From assembly GCF_017811175.1 (NCBI RefSeq), contig NZ_JACWIJ010000002.1, positions 1,488,001 to 1,552,000 on the forward strand: a DNA stretch of 64,000 bases, written 5' to 3'. The stretch's first letter is position 1. Each line of letters opens with the position of its first letter. This stretch comes from Melaminivora jejuensis. GTDB lineage: Bacteria; Pseudomonadota; Gammaproteobacteria; Burkholderiales; Burkholderiaceae_C. The notes under the pieces were generated by a model. That model did no database searches. It was not told where the DNA came from and saw only the letters and a program-made list of their open reading frames with translations. Made by a program: the position numbers and the translations under genes. Positions 27,935-36,059 of this stretch are shown here, one piece after another.

Positions 27935-29119
27935 ATGACCCGTGAAGTCGTCGTCGTCAGCGCCGTGCGCACCGCCATTGGCACCTTTGGCGGCAGTCTC
28001 AAGGACGTGCCGCCCACCCAGCTGGGCGCCACTGTGGTGCGCGAGTCGCTCGCGCGCGCCCAGGTCGAGGGCAAGGACGTGGGCCACGTGGTCTTCGGCC
28101 ACGTCGTCAACACCGAGCCGCGCGACATGTACCTCTCGCGCGTGGCCGCCATCGAGGGCGGCTGCGCCGAATCCACGCCGGCCTTCAACGTCAACCGCCT
28201 GTGCGGCTCGGGCCTGCAGGCCGTGGTCTCGGCGGCGCAAAGCATCCTGCTGGGCGACGCCGACATCGCCATCGGCGCCGGCGCCGAGGTCATGAGCCGC
28301 GCGCCGTATGCGAGTCTCACCAGCCGCTGGGGCGCGCGCATGGGCGACTTCAAGATGATCGACATGATGATCGGCGCCCTGCACGACCCCTTCCACAACA
28401 TCCACATGGGCGTGACGGCCGAGAACATCGCCGCCAAGTGGGGCATCACGCGCGAGGATCAGGATCGCCTGGCCGTGGAGAGCCACAACCGCGCCGAGCG
28501 CGCCACGGCGGCGGGCTACTTCAAGGAGCAGATCGTGCCGGTCGTGCTCAAGAGCAGAAAGGGCGAAGTCCAGTACGCCACCGACGAGCATTTCCGCAGC
28601 GGCGCGACCATGGATGACATGGCCAAGCTCAAACCGGTGTTCGCCAAGGAAAACGGCACGGTGACGGCTGGCAACGCCTCGGGCATCAACGACGCCGCCG
28701 CTGCCCTGGTGCTGATGGACGCCAAGGCCGCCCAGGCGCGCGGCGCCAAGCCTATGGCGCGCCTGGTGGCTTATGCCCACGCCGGCGTCGATCCCAAGTA
28801 CATGGGCATAGGCCCGGTGCCGGCCACGCAGGCAGCGCTGAAAAAGGCCGGTCTGACGGCTGCCGACCTGGACGTGATCGAGGCCAACGAGGCCTTTGCC
28901 GCCCAGGCCTGCGCCGTCACGCGCGACCTGGGGCTGGATCCGGCCCGCGTCAACCCCAACGGCTCGGGCATTTCGCTGGGCCACCCCATCGGCGCCACCG
29001 GCGCGCTGATCACCGTCAAGGCGCTGCACGAACTGCAGCGCATCCAGGGCCGCTACGCCCTCGTGACCATGTGCATCGGCGGCGGCCAGGGCATTGCCGC
29101 CATCTTCGAGCGCATGTGA
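27935..29119 (+). CDS. bktB: Beta-ketothiolase BktB (acetyl-CoA C-acyltransferase)
   Basis: This 394-aa thiolase condenses or cleaves short-chain 3-ketoacyl-CoA (C4-C5). The acyl-binding Cys is in NRLCGSGLQAVV (about residue 90), the active-site His in GHPIGATGALI and the second Cys in MCIGGGQGIA. The N-terminus MTREVVVVSAVRTAIGTFGG and RDMYLSRVAA closely match BktB of Cupriavidus, known from polyhydroxyalkanoate and fatty acid metabolism. A good ribosome site (AGGAGAG) precedes it, and a terminator follows. Confidence 0.93.
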   Translation: MTREVVVVSAVRTAIGTFGGSLKDVPPTQLGATVVRESLARAQVEGKDVGHVVFGHVVNTEPRDMYLSRVAAIEGGCAESTPAFNVNRLCGSGLQAVVSAAQSILLGDADIAIGAGAEVMSRAPYASLTSRWGARMGDFKMIDMMIGALHDPFHNIHMGVTAENIAAKWGITREDQDRLAVESHNRAERATAAGYFKEQIVPVVLKSRKGEVQYATDEHFRSGATMDDMAKLKPVFAKENGTVTAGNASGINDAAAALVLMDAKAAQARGAKPMARLVAYAHAGVDPKYMGIGPVPATQAALKKAGLTAADLDVIEANEAFAAQACAVTRDLGLDPARVNPNGSGISLGHPIGATGALITVKALHELQRIQGRYALVTMCIGGGQGIAAIFERM

Positions 29120-29156
29120 TGGCGCGCCGCCAGGATCACCTCCTGGAGCACCCATG

Positions 29157-29183
29157 AAAAACGGCTGCCTCGGCAGCCGTTTT
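29157..29183. terminator. Bidirectional intrinsic terminator between bktB and uspA
   Basis: AAAACGGCTGCC-tc-GGCAGCCGTTTT is a near-perfect hairpin with A and T tails on both sides. It serves the convergent bktB and UspA genes. Confidence 0.88.
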
Positions 29184-29206
29184 CGTTGTGGCCAGGGGAC
29201 TGGCCA

Positions 29207-29662
29207 TCAGCCGCGCACGGCGTCAGTCGCGCACCACCAGCACCGGCACATGCACCACCCCAGCACGCGCTGGGTCACGCTGCCCAGCACCAGCTTTTCC
29301 AGGCCGCGCCGGCCATGCGAGCCCATGACGATCAGGTCGGCGCCAGCACTCTCGACGGCGCGCATGATGCCGTCGTGGATGGCGTGGCCCTCGCCCACCG
29401 TGGTTTCCACGCGCTCGACGCCGGCCTGCGTCAGCGCTGCCCGGGCCGCATCCAGCGCGGCATTGGCCTCTGCCGTGGCGGCGCTCAGGTATTGCGCCTG
29501 GCCGTAGGCAAAGTCGGCGCCGACGCCGGTGAACGGATAGGGGTCGATGACATACATCACCGTGACCCGGCTGCCAAAGGCCTTGGCCAGGCCAGCGGCC
29601 TTGGCCACGGCCTTCATGGATGTCTCCGAGCCATCGACTGGCACCAGGATGTTCTGGAACAT
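29207..29662 (-). CDS. Universal stress protein, C-terminus probably frameshifted
   Basis: This UspA-domain protein has the start MFQNILVPVDGSETS and the ATP-binding loop VMGSHGRRGLEKLVLGSV. The ribosome site AAGGAGG is strong. After TQRVLG the frame reads WCMCRCWWC, which no UspA has. Restoring one base in the C4 run at 29258-29261 (G4 in gene sense) gives VLGVVHVPVLVVRD and a stop at 29223, the normal family ending. The apparent length is 151 aa; the corrected length is 146. It probably supports stress survival; the exact role is unknown. Confidence 0.85.
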   Translation of the reverse strand: MFQNILVPVDGSETSMKAVAKAAGLAKAFGSRVTVMYVIDPYPFTGVGADFAYGQAQYLSAATAEANAALDAARAALTQAGVERVETTVGEGHAIHDGIMRAVESAGADLIVMGSHGRRGLEKLVLGSVTQRVLGWCMCRCWWCATDAVRG

Positions 29663-29723
29663 GGTTGTTACCTCCTTCGTTGTTGCAATTGCGGTGTGTG
29701 CGGCAGGAAAGCTGCAGGGCCGA

Positions 29724-30506
29724 TCAGGGCTGCGCCGCGCCAGGGGCGTGGATTGAAGAAACATCATCGCCCAGAAAAGCACCCTTGCGGCAGGTCAGCA
29801 CCAGGGTGTCGCGCCAGCCATGCCCGTCCTCGGGCTGGATGGGCGTGGTCTCGTGGATCATGCGCGCGTCATCGAGCAGCATGACCGACCAGGGCTCGCT
29901 CAGGGTGAAGCGCTGGCCATTGGGGCCGGCGGCCTCGAAGATGCGCGTCTCCCCGCCCTTGACGTCCTGGCGCGCGACCAGGAAAACGGCCACCAGATCG
30001 ACGCCATCGCGGTGCGCGCCCTCGGGCGTGGGCCGGCCAATGCCGCCTTCGGTGTCGATGCGGAATTGGTGCGCCTCGACGAACCAGCGCTGCTCCTGCG
30101 GCGCCAGCGCCTGGCGCGTGGTGTCGGCCACCGCCTGCAGCAGCGCCTGCCAGCCGGGCAGCGCCGTGCTGGCAGCCAGCATGGGCGCAAACCAGCGGCG
30201 CATTCCGCCGTGCAGCGCGTTGTATTCGACCGGCTGGTAGTGCGCGCGGTGCGCCGCCTGCTGCAGCGCGCCGGCCTGCCAGACAAAGCTGGCATGGCGC
30301 CGGTTGCGGTAGCGGCCCCCGTCCCTGAGGTATTCATCGGGCGGCAGGTCGTCCCAGTCTGGCTCTAGGGCCTGCAATTGCTCCAGGCTGCAGCCGGCCC
30401 AGGCCGCCGTGTCCGCCGGGCGCAGCACGGCATAGCCCCGGTCGCGCAGTTGCTGCACGACATGGCAGGGCGGAACATAGGGCGGGGAAAAAGTGATGTG
30501 GGCCAT
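29724..30506 (-). CDS. 2OG-Fe(II) dioxygenase family protein (BsmA type)
   Basis: The 260-aa protein resembles family PF10014: YRNRRHASFVW, EAHQFRIDTEGG, then the iron ligands HRDGVD and the distal His in MIHETTPIQP. The Arg that binds 2-oxoglutarate is likely in WRDTLVLTCR. Such enzymes hydroxylate amino acids or are linked to biofilm stress (BsmA). The substrate is not known. It is not obviously in an operon: uspA follows 62 bp downstream on the same strand. Confidence 0.82.
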   Translation of the reverse strand: MAHITFSPPYVPPCHVVQQLRDRGYAVLRPADTAAWAGCSLEQLQALEPDWDDLPPDEYLRDGGRYRNRRHASFVWQAGALQQAAHRAHYQPVEYNALHGGMRRWFAPMLAASTALPGWQALLQAVADTTRQALAPQEQRWFVEAHQFRIDTEGGIGRPTPEGAHRDGVDLVAVFLVARQDVKGGETRIFEAAGPNGQRFTLSEPWSVMLLDDARMIHETTPIQPEDGHGWRDTLVLTCRKGAFLGDDVSSIHAPGAAQP

Positions 30507-30555
30507 GGCGCCAGCTTAAGCGACGCCAGGCGGCGCGCCCAGCAAACAAGCCATG

Positions 30556-30585
30556 AAAAAAGCAGTCCGATTGGACTGCTTTTTT
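30556..30585. terminator. Intrinsic terminator downstream of the hydroxyisobutyryl-CoA hydrolase
   Basis: AAAAAGCAGTCC-gatt-GGACTGCTTTTT is a perfect hairpin with an A-run and a T-run, able to work in either direction. It lies between the minus-strand hydrolase stop and the dioxygenase start. Confidence 0.88.
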
Positions 30586-30586
30586 C

Positions 30587-30643
30587 ATCAAAACCGGCTC
30601 AAAGCCTTATACAGCAAGCGCCGACAGCTATTCTTACGATAGC
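30587..30643 (-). repeat. Dispersed repeat copy overlapping the hydrolase stop
   Basis: The inverted copy reads ATACAGCAAGCG then CCGACAGCTATTCTTACGATAGC, preceded by GGCTCAAAGCC. Its outer end supplies the TAA stop codon of the hydrolase gene, so the repeat may have fixed the present C-terminus. Confidence 0.72.
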
Positions 30644-31758
30644 GCCGCCAGCGGATGCGCGTGCGCCGGCCAGGGGCTGTCGAAGAAGGCCTGCACCAGC
30701 TCGGGCGCCACGTCCTCGACGCGCGCGGGCTGCCACTTCGGGCTGTGATCCTTGTCCACCGCCAGGGCGCGGATGCCCTCCACGGTCTCGCTCTGGCCCG
30801 GGCGCAGGTAGAAGCAGTGGCGCACCATGTCGCGCTCCATGCGCAGGTCGTCGGCCAGCGACATGTCGCGCGCGCGGCGGATCTGCTCCAGCACCACATG
30901 CAGCATCAGCGGCGAGCGCTTGCGCAGCAGAGCGGCGGTGGCACGCTCCCACTCACCGTCGGCAGCCTCCAGCGCCTGCACGATGGCGGTGGCATCGGGC
31001 AGCGCAAAATACTGGTCGATCTGGGCTACAGCGCTTGTCTGGCCTGCGCCAGCAGCTACGAATTTGGAAGCGACAAAATCCTGCACCGCCTGGCCGTTGG
31101 CGAACTGCTGGGTGCCGAGCTGCTCCCAGACGGCGGCCTGCTGATCGGACGGCAGGAAGCCATCGGCCAGCTTGAAATCGATGGCGTCCGCCGCGCCTAT
31201 GGTCTCGCCGGTGAGCGCCAGCCACTCGCCCACCCGGCCCGGGCAGCGCGACAGGAAATAGCCGCCGCCCACGTCCGGGAACAGGCCGATGATGGTCTCG
31301 GGCATGGCCATCTTGGTACGCTCGGTCACGATGCGCAGGCTGCCGCCCTGGCTGATGCCCATGCCGCCGCCCATGACGATGCCGTCCATGAAGGCGATGT
31401 AGGGCTTGCCAAAGGTGTGGATCAGGTGGTTGAGGGCGTATTCCTCGGTGAAGAAGTCCTCCAGCTCGGGGTTGCCACTGGTGCCGGCGGCGTGCAGGAA
31501 GCGGATGTCGCCACCAGCGCAAAACGCCCCGAAGGCACCGTCGCGGCCATTGCCGCGAATGGCCACGGCCAGCACCTGCTCGTCGTGCTGCCAGGCCAGC
31601 AGCGCGGCCATCAGGTCGCGCACCATCTGCAGCGACAGGGCGTTCAGCGCGCGGGGCCGGTTCAGCGTGATGCAGCCGACGCGCCCGCGCACCTCGGCCA
31701 CGATGTCGCTGGCGTTCTTGCTGGCGCCTTGGTTGTTGTTGTGGTTGTTGTCCGTCAT
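30634..31758 (-). CDS. 3-hydroxyisobutyryl-CoA hydrolase (enoyl-CoA hydratase/isomerase superfamily)
   Basis: This 374-aa crotonase-fold protein has NRPRALNALSLQMV, the oxyanion-hole segment AFCAGGDIRFLH, GIVMGGGMGISQGG and FPDVGGGYFLSRCPG, the pattern of HIBCH enzymes of valine breakdown. It releases 3-hydroxyisobutyrate from its CoA ester. The N-terminus MTDNNHNNNQG is low-complexity, coded by an AAC-rich tract. A repeat copy (31024-31068) adds ASKFVAAGAGQTSAVA in frame. The ATG overlaps the stop of the EamA gene (ATGA). Enoyl-CoA hydratase is the alternative. Confidence 0.87.
   Translation of the reverse strand: MTDNNHNNNQGASKNASDIVAEVRGRVGCITLNRPRALNALSLQMVRDLMAALLAWQHDEQVLAVAIRGNGRDGAFGAFCAGGDIRFLHAAGTSGNPELEDFFTEEYALNHLIHTFGKPYIAFMDGIVMGGGMGISQGGSLRIVTERTKMAMPETIIGLFPDVGGGYFLSRCPGRVGEWLALTGETIGAADAIDFKLADGFLPSDQQAAVWEQLGTQQFANGQAVQDFVASKFVAAGAGQTSAVAQIDQYFALPDATAIVQALEAADGEWERATAALLRKRSPLMLHVVLEQIRRARDMSLADDLRMERDMVRHCFYLRPGQSETVEGIRALAVDKDHSPKWQPARVEDVAPELVQAFFDSPWPAHAHPLAALS
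31024..31068 (-). repeat. Dispersed repeat copy inside the hydrolase gene
   Basis: In gene sense AATTCGTAGCTGCTGGCGC is followed by AGGCCAGACAAGCGCTGTAG, matching the repeat core with an extra dozen bases. It is in frame and codes for an Ala/Gly-rich insert. Confidence 0.6.
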
Positions 31759-32669
31759 GGTTGTTGCTCCTTCCATCCAAGCAGTTCGTTGAAAACCAGG
31801 GCGGCGATGACCAGCGCACCGCCCATCAGCACGGCGGGCGCGGGCTGTTCGCCCGCACCGACCCAGGCCAGCAGGATGCCGAAGATGACCTCCAGCAGGC
31901 CCAAAAGCGCAATTTCCGGTGCCTTGAGCACGCGGCCGCAATAGACCACCAGCACGCAGGGGATGGCCAGCTGCACCAGGCCCAGCAGGCCCAGCAGCGC
32001 CAGGTCGCGCGCCGAGGCGGCAAAGGGCAGCGCCCAGGGCAGCGTGGCCAGCGCCGACAGCAACGCGCCGATGAACACCGCCGGCACCAGATCGACCGCC
32101 AGGCCCTGGCCCTGGGCGCGCTGCACCACCGTCCAGTTGATGGCGGCGGCGATCGGAATGCACAGCGCCACGCCCAGGCCCACGGGCGAGAGCTGGCCGA
32201 CTTCGGCGCCATACATCCAGACCATGCCCACGCCGGCGGCGGCAATCGCCCCCCAGGTGCGCGGCGCGATGCGGTGGCCGATGAACACGCGCGCTACCAG
32301 CGCCGTGAGCAGCGGCGCAGCCGCCATGGTCACCAGCACGTTGGCCACCGGCATCAGGGTGATGCCGACCATGAAGGCGGTGAACATGACGCTCCAGCAC
32401 ACGCCCGAGACCCATAGCGGCAGGCCGGCGCGCAGGAGTGGCGCAAAGGCCGTGCGCCCGCGCAGCAGCGGCAATATGACCAGCAGCGACAGCAGCATGA
32501 AGAAGCTGCGCCAGAAGGTGATCTCGAAGCTGCGCGCCTGCTCCAGGTGGCGCGTGACCACGCCGGCGATCGACCACATCAGCGCCGCCGCAGCCATCAG
32601 CCAGACAGCGCGGCCATGGGTCAGGCCAGCTTTGGCGGGCAGTGCAGCGGTGGCAGCAGCAGCAGTCAT
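31755..32669 (-). CDS. EamA/DMT-family membrane transporter
   Basis: The 304-aa protein has ten predicted membrane helices as two EamA repeats, beginning AVWLMAAAALMWSIAGV, with the conserved ITFWRSFFMLLSLL after the first helix and a helix near LLEVIFGILLAWVGAGE. Family members export metabolites, often amino acids. It is cotranscribed with the hydrolase through a 4-bp overlap. The substrate is unknown. Confidence 0.85.
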   Translation of the reverse strand: MTAAAATAALPAKAGLTHGRAVWLMAAAALMWSIAGVVTRHLEQARSFEITFWRSFFMLLSLLVILPLLRGRTAFAPLLRAGLPLWVSGVCWSVMFTAFMVGITLMPVANVLVTMAAAPLLTALVARVFIGHRIAPRTWGAIAAAGVGMVWMYGAEVGQLSPVGLGVALCIPIAAAINWTVVQRAQGQGLAVDLVPAVFIGALLSALATLPWALPFAASARDLALLGLLGLVQLAIPCVLVVYCGRVLKAPEIALLGLLEVIFGILLAWVGAGEQPAPAVLMGGALVIAALVFNELLGWKEQQP

Positions 32670-32788
32670 GGCGGGCGCTTTCGGCAGGCTGGGGCTTGGG
32701 CTGGAAGTTCGGGCCGAAGGTGCGGGCCGGCCTCAGGCGCCTTCGCGGCTGGCGCGCTTCCTCTCGTGCTCCTTGAGGTGGCGCTTTC

Positions 32789-34561
32789 TCAGGCGAATGC
32801 TCTTGGGGTGATCTCGACCAGCTCGTCGTCCTCGATGAATTCGACGCCGTACTCCAGCGTCAGGTCGATGGGCGGGGTGACCTTGATGGCGTCTTCCTTG
32901 CCGGACACGCGGAAGTTGGTCAGCTGCTTGGTGCGCGTGGCGTTCACCACCAGGTCGTTGTCGCGGTTGTGGACGCCGACGATCATGCCCTCATAGACCG
33001 GGTCGTTGGCGCGCACGAACATGCGGCCCCGGTCGTCGAGTTTGCCCAGGGCATAGGTGAAGATCTCGCCGTCGTCCATGCTGATCAGCACGCCGTTCTT
33101 GCGCCCGCCGATGTCGCCACGGTGCGGCTCGTAGCCGTCGAAGATGTTGCTGATCAGGCCCGAGCCGCGCGTCAGGTTCAAAAATTCGTTGGTGAAGCCG
33201 ATCAGGCCACGCGCCGGGATGCGGTATTCCAGGCGCACGCGGCCCCGGCCATCGCTTTCCATGTTCACCAGCTCGCCCTTGCGCTCGCCCAGCGCCTGCA
33301 TCACGCCGCCCTGGTGACCTTCCTCGATGTCGGCGGTGACCAGCTCGATCGGCTCGCAGCGCTCGCCGTCGATTTCCTTGAAGACCACGCGCGGCTTGCC
33401 AACGGCCATCTCATAGCCCTCGCGGCGCATCTCCTCCAGCAAGATGGTGAGGTGCAGCTCGCCGCGGCCGGCGAGCTCGAACACGCCGTCCTCGGCGGTT
33501 TCCTTCACGCGCAGCGCGACGTTGGAGCGCAGCTCCTTTTGCAGCCGATCCCAGATCTGGCGGCTGGTGACGAACTTGCCCTCGCGCCCGGCCAGGGGCG
33601 AGGTGTTGACGCCGAGGTTCATGGTCAGCGTCGGCTCATCGATCTTGAGCATGGGCAGCGGATGGGGCCTGGCCGGGTCGGTGATGGTCTCGCCGATGCC
33701 CACGTTCTCGATGCCGTTGATGAGCACGATCTCGCCGGGGCCGGCCTCGCTGACCTGCACCCGATCCAGGCCCTGGAACTGGTGGATCTGGTTCACGCGG
33801 CCACGATAGCTGTCGCCATCGATGCCGTGCATGACCAGCACGTCCTGGCCGGCTTTGAGCACGCCCGAGTTGATGCGGCCCACGCCGATGCGGCCGACGA
33901 AGGTGGAGTAGTCCAGCGCCGAAATCTGCAGCTGCAGCGGCGCGCTGGCATCACCGCCGGCTACCGGCACATGGCTCAGGATGGTGTCGAACAGAGCCGA
34001 CATGTCCGGCCCCCACTGCTCGCCCGGCTGGCCTTGCTCCAGCGCGCTCCAGCCGTTGATGCCCGAGGCATAGACCACCGGAAAGTCCAGCTGCTCGTCG
34101 GTCGCGCCCAGCTTGTCGAACAGGTCGAAGGCGGCGTTGACCACCTTGTCGGGATTGGCGCCGGGCTTGTCCACCTTGTTGACCACGACGATGGGCTTGA
34201 GGCCCAGCGCCAGCGCCTTCTTGGTCACGAAGCGCGTCTGCGGCATGGGGCCTTCCTGCGCGTCGATCAAGAGCACCACGCCGTCCACCATGGACAGCGC
34301 GCGCTCGACCTCGCCGCCGAAGTCCGCGTGGCCAGGGGTGTCCAGGATGTTGATGTGCGTGCCCTTCCAGGAGGCGGCGCAGTTCTTGGCCAGGATGGTG
34401 ATGCCGCGCTCGCGCTCGATGGCGTTGTTGTCCATCACCGTATCGACCACTTTTTCGTGGGCAGCGAAGGTGCCGGACTGGCGCAGCAGCTGATCGACCA
34501 TGGTGGTCTTGCCGTGGTCAACGTGGGCAATGATGGCGATGTTGCGGATTTGTTTGCTCAT
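32789..34561 (-). CDS. typA: Ribosome-associated GTPase TypA/BipA, C-terminus probably frameshifted
   Basis: This translational GTPase has G1 [10 protein letters not shown]3 DTPGHADF and G4 NKVDKPG, then elongation-factor-like domains and the BipA C-terminal domain ([17 protein letters not shown]). It aids 50S assembly and growth under stress. The frame ends [11 protein letters not shown], but adding one base to the run at 32805-32808 gives [20 protein letters not shown] and a stop at 32733 (609 aa), the normal basic tail. The start MSKQIRN follows homologs and lies within the last 44 bp of the truB frame. Confidence 0.93.
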   Translation of the reverse strand: MSKQIRNIAIIAHVDHGKTTMVDQLLRQSGTFAAHEKVVDTVMDNNAIERERGITILAKNCAASWKGTHINILDTPGHADFGGEVERALSMVDGVVLLIDAQEGPMPQTRFVTKKALALGLKPIVVVNKVDKPGANPDKVVNAAFDLFDKLGATDEQLDFPVVYASGINGWSALEQGQPGEQWGPDMSALFDTILSHVPVAGGDASAPLQLQISALDYSTFVGRIGVGRINSGVLKAGQDVLVMHGIDGDSYRGRVNQIHQFQGLDRVQVSEAGPGEIVLINGIENVGIGETITDPARPHPLPMLKIDEPTLTMNLGVNTSPLAGREGKFVTSRQIWDRLQKELRSNVALRVKETAEDGVFELAGRGELHLTILLEEMRREGYEMAVGKPRVVFKEIDGERCEPIELVTADIEEGHQGGVMQALGERKGELVNMESDGRGRVRLEYRIPARGLIGFTNEFLNLTRGSGLISNIFDGYEPHRGDIGGRKNGVLISMDDGEIFTYALGKLDDRGRMFVRANDPVYEGMIVGVHNRDNDLVVNATRTKQLTNFRVSGKEDAIKVTPPIDLTLEYGVEFIEDDELVEITPRAFA

Positions 34562-35645
34562 GGCAGTGTCGTGACGTGGCGGGTGCCAGGGGTCTGTTTG
34601 GATGTCTGGACAAAGTTTCAGGGGCGGCGCTGGCAGGCGCAGATTCGGGCGGGCGATCAGGCGGACGCTCGGGCGGCGGATGCTCCGGGGGCTGCAGCAT
34701 CTGTTGGATTTCCAGCGGGCTGAGCAGCCGGTCGGCAATCAGTTCGCCGCCGCGCACATGGCCCACACCCAGCAGCGCCTGGGGCTGGCGGCCATATACG
34801 GCCACGGCCGCTGCATCGGGCCAGGGGCCGCGCCGGCGCAGGCCGGACAAAAAGCGCCCAGCATCCTCTTCATCCAGGGTGATGGGCACATGGCGGCTGA
34901 GCAACGTCTGCACCGGCAGCACCTGCGCCAGGCGTGCCGGCTCGGACAGAGCCTCCAGCTCGGCCAGGGTGATGCAGCGCGCCGCGTCCAGGCCGCCGGT
35001 CTCGATGCGGCGCAGGGCCGCCAGGTGCGCGCCGCAGCCCAGTGCGTTGCCGATGTCCTCGGCCAGCGTGCGGATGTAGGTGCCCTTGCTGCAGCGAACT
35101 ACTATTTTTATAGCTGGCAGCGCTTGTCCTGCAAGGGTTTGAGCCAGATTCAGCTCAAAAATCTCGACTTCACGGGCGGGGCGTTCGACCTCGATGCCGG
35201 CGCGCGCGTACTCATACAGGGCGCGGCCCTCTTTTTTCAGCGCGCTGTACATGGGCGGCACCTGGCGGATGCGGCCCAGGAACTGCCGGCGCACCGCCTC
35301 CAGGCGCTCGGGCGCAAGCTGCGCCGCATCGACGCTGCGCTGCTGCAGCACCTGGCCCTCGGCGTCGCCGGTGCTGGTGGTCGTGCCCAGCAGGGCGATG
35401 GCTTCGTAGGTCTTGGGGGCATCGAGCTGCAGCGCGCTGAACTTGGTCGCCGCGCCAAAGCACAGCGGCAGCACGCCGGTGGCCAGCGGGTCGAGCGTGC
35501 CGGTGTGGCCGGCCTTTTCGGCGCGCAGCAGCCACTTGGCCTTCTGCAGGGCGTCGTTGGAAGACAGGCCCAGGGGCTTGTCCAGCAGCAGCACTCCGTG
35601 CACCGGGCGCCGCTGCACCCGGATGCGGGGAGCGCGCGCGGTCAT
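34518..35645 (-). CDS. truB: tRNA pseudouridine(55) synthase TruB, 3' end uncertain
   Basis: The enzyme makes pseudouridine 55 in the T-loop of tRNAs. [19 protein letters not shown], the catalytic Asp in [14 protein letters not shown] and [15 protein letters not shown] are present. A repeat copy encodes [19 protein letters not shown] in frame. The ending is odd: about 50 Pro-rich residues run 44 bp into typA. One extra base in the G5 run (plus strand 34687-34691) would end the protein at 34657 as [12 protein letters not shown] (329 aa), a normal length. The start overlaps the rbfA stop (ATGA). Confidence 0.92.
   Translation of the reverse strand: MTARAPRIRVQRRPVHGVLLLDKPLGLSSNDALQKAKWLLRAEKAGHTGTLDPLATGVLPLCFGAATKFSALQLDAPKTYEAIALLGTTTSTGDAEGQVLQQRSVDAAQLAPERLEAVRRQFLGRIRQVPPMYSALKKEGRALYEYARAGIEVERPAREVEIFELNLAQTLAGQALPAIKIVVRCSKGTYIRTLAEDIGNALGCGAHLAALRRIETGGLDAARCITLAELEALSEPARLAQVLPVQTLLSRHVPITLDEEDAGRFLSGLRRRGPWPDAAAVAVYGRQPQALLGVGHVRGGELIADRLLSPLEIQQMLQPPEHPPPERPPDRPPESAPASAAPETLSRHPNRPLAPATSRHCHEQTNPQHRHHCPR
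35096..35162 (+). repeat. Dispersed repeat copy inside truB
   Basis: The plus strand reads CTACTATTTTTATAGCTGG, then CAGCGCTTGTCC, TGCAAGGGTTTGAGCC and GCTCAAAAA. It is one of the best-preserved copies and lies wholly in the coding sequence. Confidence 0.75.
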
Positions 35646-36022
35646 GGTGCTTCGTCGTCCTTGGAACGCGAGGCCACGGCGCGGGCGATCAGCGCGTTCA
35701 TGTCGGCTGCGCGCTCGGTCGTGCGGTCATAGACGAAATGCAGCGTCGGCACAGTATGGATGTGCAGGCGCTTGAACAGGCCGTTGCGCAGAAAGCCGGC
35801 GGCCTGTTTGAGCGCCTCCTGCGAGGCCTCGGCATCGCCGACCAGCACGCTGAAGAACACCTTGGCGTGGGCGTAGTCGGGCGTGACCTCCACGCCCTGC
35901 AGGGTCACCATGCCGATGCGCGGGTCTTTCAACTCGCGGATCAGCTCCGTGAGGTCGCGCTGGATCTGATCCGCGACCTTGAAGCCGCGGTGCTGGGCCG
36001 AGGGAGACTTGCGTGCAGCCAT
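35642..36022 (-). CDS. rbfA: 30S ribosome-binding factor A
   Basis: This 126-aa KH-like protein has [13 protein letters not shown], the [20 protein letters not shown] stretch and [15 protein letters not shown]. It binds immature 30S subunits near helix 1 of 16S rRNA and is needed for cold growth. It lies between infB (37 bp upstream) and truB (4-bp overlap), the conserved nusA-infB operon order. Confidence 0.95.
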   Translation of the reverse strand: MAARKSPSAQHRGFKVADQIQRDLTELIRELKDPRIGMVTLQGVEVTPDYAHAKVFFSVLVGDAEASQEALKQAAGFLRNGLFKRLHIHTVPTLHFVYDRTTERAADMNALIARAVASRSKDDEAP

Positions 36023-36059
36023 CGTCGTTCTTCGTCCGCTGTATCGCTCACGCCACGCC

